DNA of 64,000 bases from Torreya grandis (taxonomy: Eukaryota > Streptophyta > Pinopsida > Cupressales > Taxaceae). Below, piece by piece: positions 48,133-61,125 of the stretch. The notes beneath the pieces are model-generated. The model did no database searches. It saw only the letters and a program-made list of their open reading frames with translations, and was not told the DNA's origin. Made by a program: the position numbers and the translations under genes. The DNA is taken from contig JARHVA010003638.1 of assembly GCA_037957365.1 (NCBI GenBank), forward strand, positions 1,747,001 through 1,811,000, written 5' to 3'. Each line of letters starts with the position of its first letter. The first letter of the stretch is position 1.

Positions 48133-49118
48133 TGTCAGGAACCTAGAACAATAAACATGCTCCGATGCCTACTTAGTCAGGGTCTTGCTCTACCAATAGA
48201 GCACATATGATTACTTCTTGTATTAGCAACTAAACATGGAATTTAACCAGAATCAATAAATAACTAGAAATATGAAACAACATAGGATTTGAGAGACAAT
48301 ACACAATTGTATTAAATACATAGAAGAAAATACAATAAAGAAGATGCCACTTCTTCCACCTCAAAGGTTCGCCATGCCTCAAGACCTTCTTCCCTCTCTC
48401 TCTCGGTCACAACAATCAACTCAAATATAAAATTTGATGTTCACCTCTCCAACCAGTCAGTAACGCGCTGCCAGTTCACCAAGTACACAACCGTACTCCA
48501 AGTAGATCTCCTGCTCTCTGCTACTACCTGCAAATCACTAGACCTTACTCACCATGTAGATATCTCTACACCCCTGAAGAACCCTTGTCCTTGCCTCACC
48601 AAGTCCTTATGATTCTTCAACCAGTACCCCGGTGGATCAGCTCCTAGACCTTGCAGACCCTGCAACTCTCCCTGATCATACACACTCAGCACCCCTTTGT
48701 AACTAGGAGGAACCACACTAGCTCTCTCTAAAAGCTCTATGGCTTTCTAGCACGCTTTTACAATACAGCCCATGAGTCCATATATAGATCTCATGCTTAC
48801 AATAATTAGACTAACCTAATTACAATAATTAGATCCACAGCTCTCAGTCTAAAATTAGCTCTAAACATGCAAACACTTGGTTCGTCAACCAACTGCCCGT
48901 AATATACTTGCAGCTCGAACCATAGGTGACCGACGTTGGTCCCTGTCTGCCTGGGGGTGCCGACGCTGACCGATTTATGACCGACGTCGGTTGCTTCCTG
49001 TCTCCTACCTGCCAACGTCAGTTGGCCTGACCGACGCCGGTGTCTGTGACGCTCCGTAACTCTTCTGCAACCTCCTCCATGTCTGCATCAGTGAAACTTT
49101 TAGCTCCACAACCTAACA
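48133..49118 (-). mobile_element. Solo LTR, 986 bp, with GACGTC cluster
   Basis: Ends TGTCAGGAAC and CCTAACA (minus strand TGTTAGG ... CCTGACA), with perfect TATGT duplications at 48128-48132 and 49119-49123; the empty site is seen at 8938 in the other copy. On the minus strand a TATA-like CTATATATGG lies near 48788. No internal domain, so it is a recombination product. The LTR start resembles copia LTRs; family unassigned. A perfect short stem GCTCTATTGGTAGAGC lies at about 48188-48203. Confidence 0.85.
48925..49055 (-). promoter_or_regulatory. Five-fold GACCGACGTCGGT-type palindrome cluster
   Basis: Five near-copies of a 13-bp palindrome (GACCGACGTTGGT, TGCCGACGCTGAC, GACCGACGTCGGT, GCCAACGTCAGT, GACCGACGCCGGT), spaced at about 25-35 bp. 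If the LTR reads on the minus strand it lies in U3, about 140-260 bp upstream of TATA. One exact GACGTC remains. Confidence 0.5.
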
Positions 49119-49181
49119 TATGTTTGTGTATAAATATATAAAAATACATAGTCCATAAGTTTTAAAAACATATAATGAATA

Positions 49182-51074
49182 TGTTAGCATAGTGTATATT
49201 ACATTGTTTAACATCTTAAACACGTAGTCAGTTGGTTGCATCATCATAACATCTTCATGATAGTTTTGTAATAGGTGGCGGTCTACGGTTTTAATAACCA
49301 TTTTTTGCATTGTATAAATACTTCTCTTGCATATAAATAATACAACATCAAAGTTTTTAAGCTCTCATTTTGGTATCAAAGTGTATTGGTGCGACAAATG
49401 TGCCACCATCTTTTTGTATTTTCAGATTTATGTTGTTGTTGTGTCGATAAAGAATTATCTTCTAGATTTCCAAGATTGACAAATAATTCTCCCTGCAACT
49501 CACCTTGTTTGTGAGAAGGTTCTTCATTCTCATTATCTAGTTGTGGGAACAGTGTATGCGAGGTGGTATGTTTTGACTCCTTCTGTGGTAATGAGTCGAA
49601 TGATGACTTGTCACAAACCACATCTCGACTTTCATATGTCTTCTTTGTCTTAGGATCCATGAGACAATATGCTTTTGAGGTAGTACTATACCCTAATAAA
49701 AGTCACTAGAGTGTCTTTGGTTTGATATTCTTCCTCTTTTTAGTAAGGACATGCATGTAAGATGTACAACCAAATACTCTAAGATGAGAGATCGAATGTT
49801 TATGACCACTCCATACCTCTCCCGATGTCTTATCTTGCAAGATCTTTGTAGGTGCCCTGTTGAGAAGATATATAATTATCTGAACTACTTGTATAAACTG
49901 GATAGCTTCTTGTTGTTGAAGCAAATTCACCAGTTCTTCAAATGGCATTGCTTGCTTTGTGATGTTTAGTGTCATTACAAATGTGCAAAATTGAGAGGGG
50001 AAATATTTAAATGTGATTAAAAATAATAACTTGTCCTCGATATTTTCTCCAAATGCAATCAATTATGCTCATAGTTTTGCTACCCAGTGTAAGAATTCCT
50101 CAACTTTCTCGCCTTCTTTTATACTGAGAATATGAAGCTTTCACTAGATATGGAGTATCTTTGTGTGATTCTTCACCTCATAAATGGTGGAGAGAATGTC
50201 CCAAGCCTCTTTCAATATCGATGCATCTAAAATATGAGGTTGAAACTCATCGATAACACTAACTATGATCAACATCAGGGTTTTTGCATCTAACTTGTAT
50301 TTTGTTCACTCAGCAACTCTAGTAGGTCGGGTCACCGTACAAGTGATGATGCCTCATAATTATTTGAATTAAAGAATCATTTTCATATTCATCTTCCACA
50401 TGATGAAATTTGACCCTTAAAGGAGTTGGGCATCAGACAATAGGAGTTTGGGTGCAGACATATTTGTTTGTTTTTACTTTATTTTATACAAAATTTTGTA
50501 ATCAAAGTAATATTTTATGCTTCAAATTTCTATATTAAAAAGCGTACCTTGTTTAAATGTTGCCTTCTTCTTTCTCTATGGTGTTGTCCATCCTCCACTT
50601 CATTGCTCAAGATTTACCGACTTCAATGTTGTTCATGCTTGACTCCTTTAAGTATTGTGCCTGTGTTGTGTGTCCTTTAGAGGCTACTTTTATGAGAGAG
50701 CAACTACAGATTGCTTCTTACTTATCCACAAAATTAGTCCAAATCTGAGATGAAATATATACCCTGAGGTTGATTTCCTGTCATCAACAAATCCAACATA
50801 GTAGATATACTAACCAAGTCAGTTGTCAAGGTGAAATTTGATCTGTTTCGGGGGTATATTTGTAAAAATAATGTAATAAATGGGGGAATGTTAGCATAGC
50901 ATATATTACATTGTTTAACAACTTAAATCCATAGTTAGTTGGCTGCATCAACATAACATCTTCATGACAATTCTGTAATAGGTGGTGGTACATGGTTTTA
51001 ATAACCATTTTATGCATTGTATAAATACTTCTCTTGCTTATGAATAATACAACATTGAAGGTTTTAAGCTCTTA
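49182..51074 (+). mobile_element. Small rearranged copia element, second copy
   Basis: LTRs 49182-49367 and 50889-51074 with GAATA duplications at 49177-49181 and 51075-51079, the same site as in the first copy. Primer site TGGTATCAAAG (49371-49381) and purine tract AAATGGGGGAA before the right LTR read on the plus strand. Near 50828-50860 the plus strand gives KVKFDLFRGYICK, the RNase H tail; all other coding pieces (RNase H middle about 50690-50790, gag about 50000-50400, integrase about 49706-49970, linker 49376-49660) read on the minus strand. Confidence 0.8.
49376..50062 (-). pseudogene. Copia gag-to-integrase fusion and linker, antisense
   Basis: The minus strand at 49706-50062 joins a gag piece (AFGENIEDKLLFLIT, ELVNLLQQQEAIQFIQ) directly to an integrase piece (IIIYLLNRAPTKILQDKTSG, HLRVFGCTSYMHV) with no stop across the joint near 49880, so a deletion removed the rest of gag, protease and most of integrase in frame. 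The next piece (49376-49660) is the copia linker after integrase: DPKTKKTYESRDVVCDKSSF. Confidence 0.75.
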
Positions 51075-53305
51075 GAATAAATACAATTACATAATCAATA
51101 TGTGTCAAAACATAAAACATATTTATACAGTCAATATATGTTGAAATTTGAGAACGTATTTATACCCAAAAATTTCAACTAAATATATATGTTAAAAACC
51201 TAGAACATATTTATACCCATAAATTATAACTAAATATGTACACAGTCAAAATGCATTTCACTCAGAATTTCAAATTAAGTGTAAACATAGTCGAACATCT
51301 TGTAAACTGAATAGGGTTTTTCTTAAGTTTGAGCACTAAATCTTATGTTTTTATCCCAGTTCGATAAAACTAAAACTGATTCATAAGACCTTTTTCAATA
51401 TGCCTTTAAAATGTAATAACCAGTCAATGCATTCACCAAGATTTTTGAATTGATAAATGGTTAAGATATAGCTTTCACAAATGTGTAAAAAAACATGGCA
51501 AACACCTCCAACCCTACCCCTTTCCCTTTGGGTTATGGGGTTAGATGTAGGGTTTTGTGGATGGTTGAGCCATCCTCAGGGACCTACATATAATCCCTAT
51601 TAATTTTCTAATTCATTTCAAAAAAAATCAAAACCTATAAACCCAAATCAATTATTTTCACAAATCCAACAAATAATATCACTAAAGAATTTAAATACAA
51701 AACCAACCTATTATAGTTACTTATTTTACTAAGAAATTTGAATCTCCTCTTCCTTAGCCCGAATTCCTTTTATTTTTCTCTTTCTACCTGCTACTCCTCA
51801 TATGCATGCTTCCCATTCCTCCTCCTTTATTTTATTTCCTTCCATCACCTTACTCTCTTCCACATTCTCCTCCATTCATAGTAGACCAAACTGACTAAAA
51901 ATATGCATGCAAAAATAGCTCAACAAAATCTCCACTAACCTATAGTCTACCATGATTTTATTGCACTCCATAATAAAACTCCCATCATGATTTTCATAAG
52001 AATGATGGTTAACTTAAGTCAACAAGTGATTATAAAGCCTAATCATCTCAAAACTTCTCAATGACTAATAAAATAATCATTAAATATCCTTTATAAAAAT
52101 ATACATGCCCTTGACTTAAAATAATCCAACATCGACTTCACAAACTGACTAAACAAGTCATAAACACCAATGTTATTCCATGCAATGTGGCCCATCACTA
52201 TCTTTTCATGTAATGTCTAATATCGACTAATCAACATAATGACTATATAGCATGGGTAACAAATTTGTATTAGAAAGACTATTGTTTATTTATACCAAGT
52301 CATCCAGCTCAAACACTTTGCATTCAACATTAAACTATTAGCTAACCCTCTAGGTTTAAATAATAATCCATAGGCTTTTGAAAACACTACTACAAACACA
52401 ATGATGTTTATATACTTATATCACAATGATATTAATCATTAACACCTTGCACTACATTATGTTTGTTGCCTATTATTAAAATTTCAAAACACAAGTCTCA
52501 TTTTACCATGCCAAAATCATTTATTAATACATAACAAAGAGCATATAATTCATTAAGTCTTTTGTATGTTTATAGTACTTATTAAAATTGATAATATTTA
52601 CCTTTTAAACATAAATAGTCACTAACAAACTGACTCAGCTAAGTAATAACATACATCGATTATTTTTAACAAAGAATCCAAACAAGCATTTATAAACGAA
52701 TATTTAACTATGTACAACACTGCAGTAATCAAGTTAAACTAGTTAGGTATAGATTTATCATTCAACTAACTAATAACATCAACAACTAGATTTTTGAAAT
52801 CACGTAGTCATATAAAAGGATTTGAGAACATAAAATATCACAACAAATATTCAAATAGAAAACAAAGCATACTACAACTATCTACTCAACAATTAATCAC
52901 ACAATATGAAATACTACTGTGGTGTGTGCTAGGTTTATAGTTTTGCCCTATGTCATCTCCCAATGTCTCCATCTAAACCACCCTCTTTGATGATGATCTC
53001 CCTCTATCACACTTTGAGGGATGGATATGTCCTGCATCTACCTCAAAATAATGAAGGTAGTTAGTCTGAAACATAATTATATCCATAAAATAATGTTGTA
53101 TAATTAACAAACATGATCATGATGTATAGAATAAAAATTACATCTATCTTAAAACACACCAATCATATAAATTAAGCAAAATATAACTATCCCATAATCA
53201 GTATATAACATAAAGCTTAATCAAACATTAGTTAATCAACTAACAACCATGATAATCTACAGATCAAACAGGTTATTCAACTTAGAGAGAAATCAGAATG
53301 TGACA
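51075..53305. repeat. Right part of the gypsy LTR, third aligned copy
   Basis: Aligns with 1-1997 and 10488-12673. All three copies differ by scattered substitutions of similar extent, as judged by eye. Non-coding. Confidence 0.75.
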
Positions 53306-55706
53306 TAACTCCACATAATGTTGATGGTTGGGGTGGTCTAGGTCCACCAATGGGGCACTCATAGTACCGGTCGAGTAAGTTTATTTTGCTAGATTTGAAC
53401 CTTAGACATTTTTAAGAATATGGTTTAAAGTTGTATTTATAGAATTGTGGAATCATGGAGAATAGGTTTGTATACTTGGACTTATGTACTAGAATCATGT
53501 TTGTATATAAATGTTTAGTATGTTGATTCCATTCAAATGATGTATGGTTTTATTCCAATGTACTACATAAAGTAAACCTCTAATTCATATTCATGCGACT
53601 ATTTACTATTGTATTAATGTGGTTACATATATAAATGTTTATGCTCCTGACCATGCATATTAAAATGTTAGATTTCAATCATTTTAGAATGATTAGATTG
53701 CACTAAGAGGAACTTTTGACTCTTTTTATGGTTGATTGAGTGTATTTGAAATATGTAAATGCATTTAGTTTATATTTATATTTGGTTGTTTGCATAGATA
53801 AATTTGTGTTACCAAACTTGTAACTACCTGACAAGGTTATTGAGTAATGGTTTGAGTATCACTCATGAATGTATCGGTCAAAGGACTAAGTACTCTACAT
53901 TATGAAACAAATTGAAGTGATTTTATTAGTATTTTATGACTTGATATTTCTCATTTTGATGGTAATGTGATTGAATAACCACAAATATAATAAATCGACT
54001 ATGCACTATAATGTTCTTGGTCAAGTGGTTGTAGGTTAATTTTGTGCTTCGTATGTTAGTCTTGGTGACTAAGTTAGTATTATATCGCATAGATAATGGA
54101 TTATTAGATGTTAATAAGTATGAATTCAAGTTTTTTCTATGGCTGAATTGGTGTGTATCATGACTCTAATTAGAATCAATTATGTTATTAGAAGCTATGG
54201 TTTGTTTTTTACGTCATGGGTTTCAAATTGGCTTTGGAAGTTGGCATATAAGAATACATTTAGCTATTTAATAATTAGCTTGTGATAGAATGTATTGGTT
54301 CTTGATGATGTAAATTTAATATTTAATATTTGTGAATACTAGTAGTAATGGGTATAAAACCTCTTACTACAATGAGTAATTGATTGATTATATAATGAAT
54401 CATTGATTGTATTGGTGGAGAAAGCATTCCAATAGAATTATAAATCGTTAAAGAATTAAGAAACACAATCAACCCATTGGATAGTGTTGTTTATTGTATT
54501 TTTCATTTTTGAATAAAGTTTTAAGTGAAACGTCTATCTTTTAGTTATTATGATCTTATGAAACGTCTATCTTTTAGTTATTATGATCTTATGATTCTCA
54601 AAGAGGTAATATCAATTTTTTATATGAATTGATTTTGGTTTGGAATTTTTAAAAATTCATAAAGTTACTCAAGAAAGGAAAATATAAATAGATGAATAGT
54701 TTATTATAACTATATACATGTAAATAGTAAATTATTTGTGAAGTATGTTTATAACTTTAATAGAATTATATTGTGATTTAGAATTATCTCAATATGGGAA
54801 CTGTTTGGATTCCACTAATATTTATTTGGTAATTAACTTGCTCTTTTTTGTCATGAAGTCCACTTCATTTTATTAAGACACTTGAGTTATGTCGAGATAA
54901 TTGATAATTGTTCTTATATTTTTTAGACATTAAACATGAATGTTGATTGTAAATTTATCCTTTGTTAGAATTACATCATATGTCACCATTTAGAGACATT
55001 AAGACTTTGTATATCTTTTTTAATACAATTTCAAAAATTATGAAGATTGGGTCAATCAATGCACAATGTTATATTTGTGTTATTTAATATAAAAAATGGA
55101 AATTAGTTCAACAATGAATTGACATTATTAGACTCCATGATCTTTGAACTTGAAATGTATGTGTTGATAACATATTGTGTTTTGTGGAGAGTCTTTCTTT
55201 ATGTATTAATATTCTATGTTAAATTCTAATACATTAATTAGAACTTGTTTAGTGGGCACTCATTTACGTGTATGATTTCTGAGGAATAACTATTATGTTA
55301 TCCTAATGAAATTTATCTTAATGAGTTATATTACAAAGTCTATGAGTTTAATACTTGATTCTAAGATGTCTCCGTAAAAAATGTGTATGGTGTTATGACC
55401 TTACTATCAAATGCAATTGAATTGATTGGATAATATTCTTTGGAGGATATTTCTAATATTATTTGATTGTGAACTTGTGGATTATCATGCCAATGACATC
55501 TTGTTGAACTATGTCATTAATATGTATGATGAACATAAGTAAACAAAGGTAAACTCATGTTTAGCGGATTACATCATTTAAATTATATGGCTATGTTACA
55601 TTGTCATATTGAGAACATCATTAGAATAAAGTTAATTTTAATTAATTTTATGGAATTAATATAAGTTGATTGTCTTTTGTTTGAATAAAGTAAAATGCTT
55701 AAGTAT
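53306..55706. repeat. Gypsy outside flank, second copy
   Basis: Matches 12674-13466 and 18853-20400 without interruption, which defines the empty target of the copia element at 13467-18847. Non-coding. Confidence 0.75.
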
Positions 55707-58700
55707 TGTTGACCAAATTTGACTTTTAAGTCAAATTGGGGCACCCCTAGGTAAAAACTTGAGTTTTAAGTGTTTTATGGGGTTTAATGTTTGGTTATAA
55801 GGTATATCATAGGTCATTTAATATTATTCAATTTTATATTAGCCTTGGTCATCAATTTTATTAGCCAACATATCTATTTGAGTCATTTTAAGGGTCAAAA
55901 TTGAACATTTAATGAGTTGTATGGATTTCTTGGAAAGTGTGAAGGTGTAAAAAGATGATGTCACATCCCATGTCTCCTAATAGGTTTTAATTACCCATAT
56001 CCCATGTCTCCTAATAGGTTTTAAGTACCTAAAACCAATTGAAAAGTGTTAGGTTCCTAAAAAAAAGGCAATTTTCTTGAGGAAATGAAGAAGTTTGGCA
56101 CTTGTATGAATCCTTGGGAAGTGTGCCATGTGGGAAAGAATAATGTTATGTGTCTTCATATTCTCTAAGCTCAGTTTCATTTTTGGTTTGATTTTTAAGT
56201 TCCATTTTTGTTCCAAAACCGTTCTACTCCTTTTTCAGTCTTCTCGGTAAGCAAAAGTGACCTTCAAGTTTGTACTTAAGAAATAAAGCTTAGGAGGTTT
56301 CAGATCAAACATCTTGGGGAAGTTGTAGTAATATTGGATAAATTTATTTTCATATAATTATTTAAAATAATGGTGGATTGTGCTTCATGAACCATCCTCA
56401 TGAATTTGATTGTACTTTGTTGCTTGTTGTTTCTTGCAACCTACAGGTTTTACCTTGGTTTGAGCAATTTTGTATGAACCAATTATTGAGTTATACTTCA
56501 AAGGATGTTGGATCTATTATAATATTACTTCCATGATTTTTTAATGTTTCAAAGTGTCTGGATGAGCCAAATAACTTAGGTTTCAAGAAGAAGCACCTTA
56601 CTGTGCAATAGGAAGTTTTCATCATGTCTGTGATTTTCATGCTTTGTCAATAGATCCAGGGAGTTGTGATAGGTTATTTCTTATGTTTAAAATATTATTT
56701 AAATCTCATGTCACCTAAAGTTAATTTCTCAATGTAATCTCCATGAAAGTACAGTCATTGAGTACCATACAACCAGTTTATCCTATGACTATCATACACA
56801 GTCAGTCATCTACCATAAAAGAAGGGTCCAAATGTTGAAATGGAGTATGATATATGGTTTCAGATTTTAAAACATATTTATGTGTCATTGAAACACTATA
56901 AATGGGTATTAGTTAGTTATCAAAGTATATCCTTTGAGTTCATTGATTGTTTTATGTTTGTTCCCCATATGTAACTCAAAATGTGCACTTACAGGTGTTT
57001 GAGGAGGAAAATCATGTTGAATTGAAGGTTTCAAAGTTGGTACCAAGACCATAATAATGGGTATAAAAAAAATTTTAAATTGGAAAGAGTCTTGGTCTAT
57101 TCATGAGGCCTAAATAATGCACATTGTCCATTTTCTACTTGTTTCCTGTACAACAGAAGGCCACCTACAAGTGATCCCAATTAGAGAGCTGAGGAGTCCA
57201 TTTTGAGGCATGAAAACAAGTGATGGGATATTTATTGAAGTTATAACATATTAAAAGGATCACAACATACAAACTAAGAAGGATATAATTCTAAATAGGT
57301 TGAAAATCACCTTCAAACAATGACTGTGTGTTTCAAGGCTTCCATCCCCAAAACTACAAAATAGAGTCCCTGGGTGTTTTTTGTTGATATTATGCAACAA
57401 GGTTATAAGGGTTTTGATTCATACAAATATGTTGGTCTTGAATATATTACATAGAACAAGGACTCTGCAAAGTTTAATAAGTATATTATTGGTGAAATAT
57501 GGTGGTTAGGAACCTCAAATTTGCTTAGAAACACATTGAATGCATGCAGTTTGATCTATAGTTCTGAGTCAAAAGGAGATCTTTATCACCCTAAGGTTAC
57601 AAATTAGGCCTTACCACTATGGAGTAATGTTTATAGATTCTTGGAATGAATAATTTTGACTTGAAATATCATCAAAGAAGCTCATAAACTATGTTTAGAC
57701 CCTCATAGGCACTTCTAGTCTGTGCACAGGCCATGAAAACATGCACCTATAGTTGCAAGCAAAAAATAACCTAAACATGATGCCTTAGTGATGTTTGAAG
57801 ACATTAAAATGGAATACAAGAATGTACAAGTGATTTTTAATCTCAATAATCATATAAAGGCCTCTAATGCCAAGATCAAAGCTAAACTATAGTCCATCTA
57901 TATATATCACTAACTGTAAGGACATAGAGGGGTAGAGAGTTAGGAAGAGTGTTTTGGTGAGGTTTAGCCTATGCAAGGTGAGAAAAAAAGACCCAAAAAA
58001 ACACCAAATGACTTTATGGATTTCCCAAGGCCTAAATCATGCATTTATACCTTCAGGTTCCTTTTCTAAGACAAAACACAATCTGATATGGATGACTACA
58101 ATGTGACAGTAAGTTTGGTGATTTTGAGTATGGTAAGTGATTAGAGGTGAGACTGAGGGCTCAAACCAATATAAAATTTAATTAGGGGATTAAAATAGGC
58201 CTATAATCACTATATTTAGGACCTAAATACACACATACACCTACAGGTACAACATCTTGGCAAACAAAACTTAGTCAAAAAGAAGCTCAGTCTTGTGAAT
58301 TCAAGAGTGTGAGTGGTCGATGAGAGGTAAAAGTGGGGAGAAAATACTAGAACACATCCATATTGATCATTAAAACATATATAAGCTCTTGTAAGTGCAA
58401 ATAAATCAAATGGAAGGTCTCCAATCATACAAAACATAGTCAACCTTCTAAAACCCTACACAACCTATCTTCACTAGAGTCTATCTTGGAACTTGAGGTT
58501 TTTGGAAGGCCAAATGACGTAGTCAGGAGTTTAATTTTGGTACAGAGAACATATACAACATATATAATCCTATATAATCTCCATATTTTCTAATAAAATA
58601 GGGGATGTATCCCCTATTTTATCTCAGATAAGGGTACTTCCCCTCATGAATAAACTGGTAAATTTGGGGAGAAAGCAATGAAAGTGAGACTAGGAGTTGA

Positions 58701-60924
58701 ATAAACCTTTCAAGAAGGTGTATAAAGATAAAAAAATCTAGGTAAACATGATAAATCAAACACATAAGGATGAATCTAATCCATTTTTCTAAAACACCAA
58801 GGTTGCAGTCATGACTCTTAGGCAAGGTTTTGGCCTAGAGCCCCAGCAATAGGTCATTCTCATTTCTAACTATGGGAAACATTTTTATCCTATTTAAAAA
58901 ATTAGATAGGGTAAAAATATATTTATATATCTTATTAAATTTTTATGAAGCTTAAGGAGGTCATATTTGGGCTTTGAGGTACAGACATGCCTTCTAGGCA
59001 TAGCTAGGCCTAGAAGCCATATGGGAACCCAACTTCACTTGTAGATTTTATTGAGAATTAAAACATATTGGGTCATGTTTGTGAGGACATTTGAGACATT
59101 TTAAATCCTTTATCTTATAGGATAAACCCTAAAATGTCCATTTTGAGCTCAAAACCCACTCAGGTCTGAAAGAAATGAAGGAAAAGGCTCGATAAGATAA
59201 GTTTGAATACTCATATCTTTATTGATGATTTTCATGGATTACAAAGGATTTTAGGGGAGTTATAAATGGTATTAAAATTTTATTTTTTGTAATTGGTTTT
59301 CAATTTGAATGTCAGGTTTTTATGAACAAAGCTTAAGAGGTCAGAACAAGCTAAAACCCTTGCAAACCCTTGCTAGTGACCAGTCTAATGAAATAGAGGT
59401 GAAAAGTTAATCTAATGGGATATTTTGACCATGATTATGATTTAACCTTTCAAAATATTCCCTAAATATACTCCCCATGCTTTTCAGTTGTACAGACTTG
59501 TGCAAATTGGGTACAAAATAGGCTTTTCTTGATAGTTTTGTGTATTGTGCAGGTTCTAGGAGGATTATGAAGATGAAATAAAGTTTGGATAGAATAATTA
59601 TACTTTTTATAACTACATATGGTCATTTAATTCCAATAAAAAACTACCAAATTTCTAAACTAGGTGCTTCATCTTAGTCAGACAAAATTAGCCTAGTGGA
59701 CAAGCTAGTGAGAAGGGTGTAAAATTTCATGTGAGCTGATTTTAAATCATGCCTAATGAATTTAAGGACATGGAGTTTATTTAAAGGTTTCATCCACTCC
59801 ATCCCATGTATTTTCATGATAAACTAATGTTTTTTTTTAATCCAAGTGTGCAGGGTGCATGAAGGAAGAGGCTTTTAGACTGCAGATGATGATGGCTCCT
59901 TTCTAGTTGATTCCAGATGATTGGGACTATAACCAATGAATGGAGAGGAATTAATAATACCCTTAACCTTATTTACAACTATTTTCCATATTCATAGTCA
60001 GTTATGAGACATTCAAAGGAGGCCAATCATGAAGGTAGTTTTTCTAAGCTAATACAAGGAGTTTCATGCCACTTTTCATGAGTTTTATGCCTCGTGTGGA
60101 CACTTGTACTTCTTGACCTTACATGGTTCATCCCATATCCTCTTCCCATTAATAATTAAATCCTTGGATCAGATTTACAAGTTCCCTTGTGACCCTTTGA
60201 CTTCTCTCTTCTCCTCTCTCTCTCTCAAGCTCTATAAGAGTTGTCATTTTGGTCTTTATAATCTAATACCACACTAGGTATGGCAAAGCCTTACTAGTTT
60301 TAACATTGTAATTGCCTTATAAAATAAATTTAATTCAGTTTTGAGTTCATATATCATATTATTAAAGTGTGTGAAGAGATGTATAATGAATGGTTAAGAT
60401 ATATTCATTTATCCTTACTTTCTCTCGATCCTTCCATGTTTGATGCAAGTGATTACATGCATAGTAGGTCATATGAAATGTTGTGAACTTTATGGACATG
60501 TTATTAAGTTTATAAAGAAGTATTAGAATCTTAAAAATGATCTTTTTTTTCACTTACCTTGGATAGTCTTCATATATGGCACCTTCATGTTGAAATACTG
60601 ATGTTAGTGCACTTTGGGACTCTTAAATTAGTGTTATATGCTTTGTCTCAAAGTAATGGAGTACAATAGACTTATGGTAAAAATATTGGTGAATCACCCA
60701 TTAGAATAAGTTTCATTTCATTCCAAATTTATCCCTTTTCTCCATAAACAATCAATTAGTATAAGTGAAAGCATTTTAAGGCACATCTAGGGAGCTAACC
60801 CTTCATTCTAGAGATTCATCTCACCAAATTAACTACCCACAACAAGTGAGATGTTTCCATTGTACCACTTGGATGAAGAGAGATGAGTCATCTCCTCATA
60901 GGTTGTAAATCTAGGTGATAATAT
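55707..60924 (+). repeat. 5' LTR, about 5.2 kb
   Basis: Begins with a short palindrome-like TTGACTTTTAAGTCAA just after the start. A C/T-rich stretch with CTCTATAAGAG near 60225-60240 looks like the core promoter, close to the LTR end. The right boundary is set by the primer-site-like sequence at 60929. I found no gene inside; short frames (58216-58443, 58619-58825) show no motif. Confidence 0.7.
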
Positions 60925-60928
60925 TTTT

Positions 60929-60944
60929 TGGCATGCCCAGTGGG
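60929..60944 (+). other. Putative primer binding site
   Basis: TGGCATGCCCAGTGGG, the counterpart of 42655-42670. The second shared site TGGCGACTCCGA follows at 61025-61036, 96 nt later (101 nt in the other element). Confidence 0.55.
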
Positions 60945-61125
60945 TTTCTTAGTCCAAGAGGTTGAAGGATTTTTGGTGTTATCTTTCAACAATCAACCTT
61001 TGGAGGGATCTATCTAAGCATCAATGGCGACTCCGAAGTTACATCAACTAGTCAAGCAGCCTAGGTATTCCTTTTGAAGTTTGTTGATGATCATTCATTA
61101 TGTTCTTGCTTCATAATTAAGTTCC

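Larger units (their letters stand above)
47906..53305 (-). repeat. Truncated gypsy LTR (second copy), with nested insertions
   Basis: Corresponds to 8740-12673 of the right LTR of the first element. The part equivalent to 6618-8740 is missing. Carries the solo LTR at 48133-49118 and the small copia at 49182-51074. Confidence 0.7.
47906..55706. repeat. Second copy of the 8.7-20.4 kb block
   Basis: Colinear with 8740-20400 but without the 13467-18847 copia insertion. The copy starts abruptly at about 47906 inside the gypsy LTR, runs through the LTR end at 53305 (TGACA) and its outside flank, and stops at 55706 where a new LTR element has inserted. A short local duplication of about 70 bp (51130-51240) is specific to this copy. 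Confidence 0.75.

Noticed and set aside
55707..60924. A host gene or a viral-type insert in the giant LTR
   Set aside because: No motif in any frame. The start of the segment is repeated at 63029 as the second LTR.
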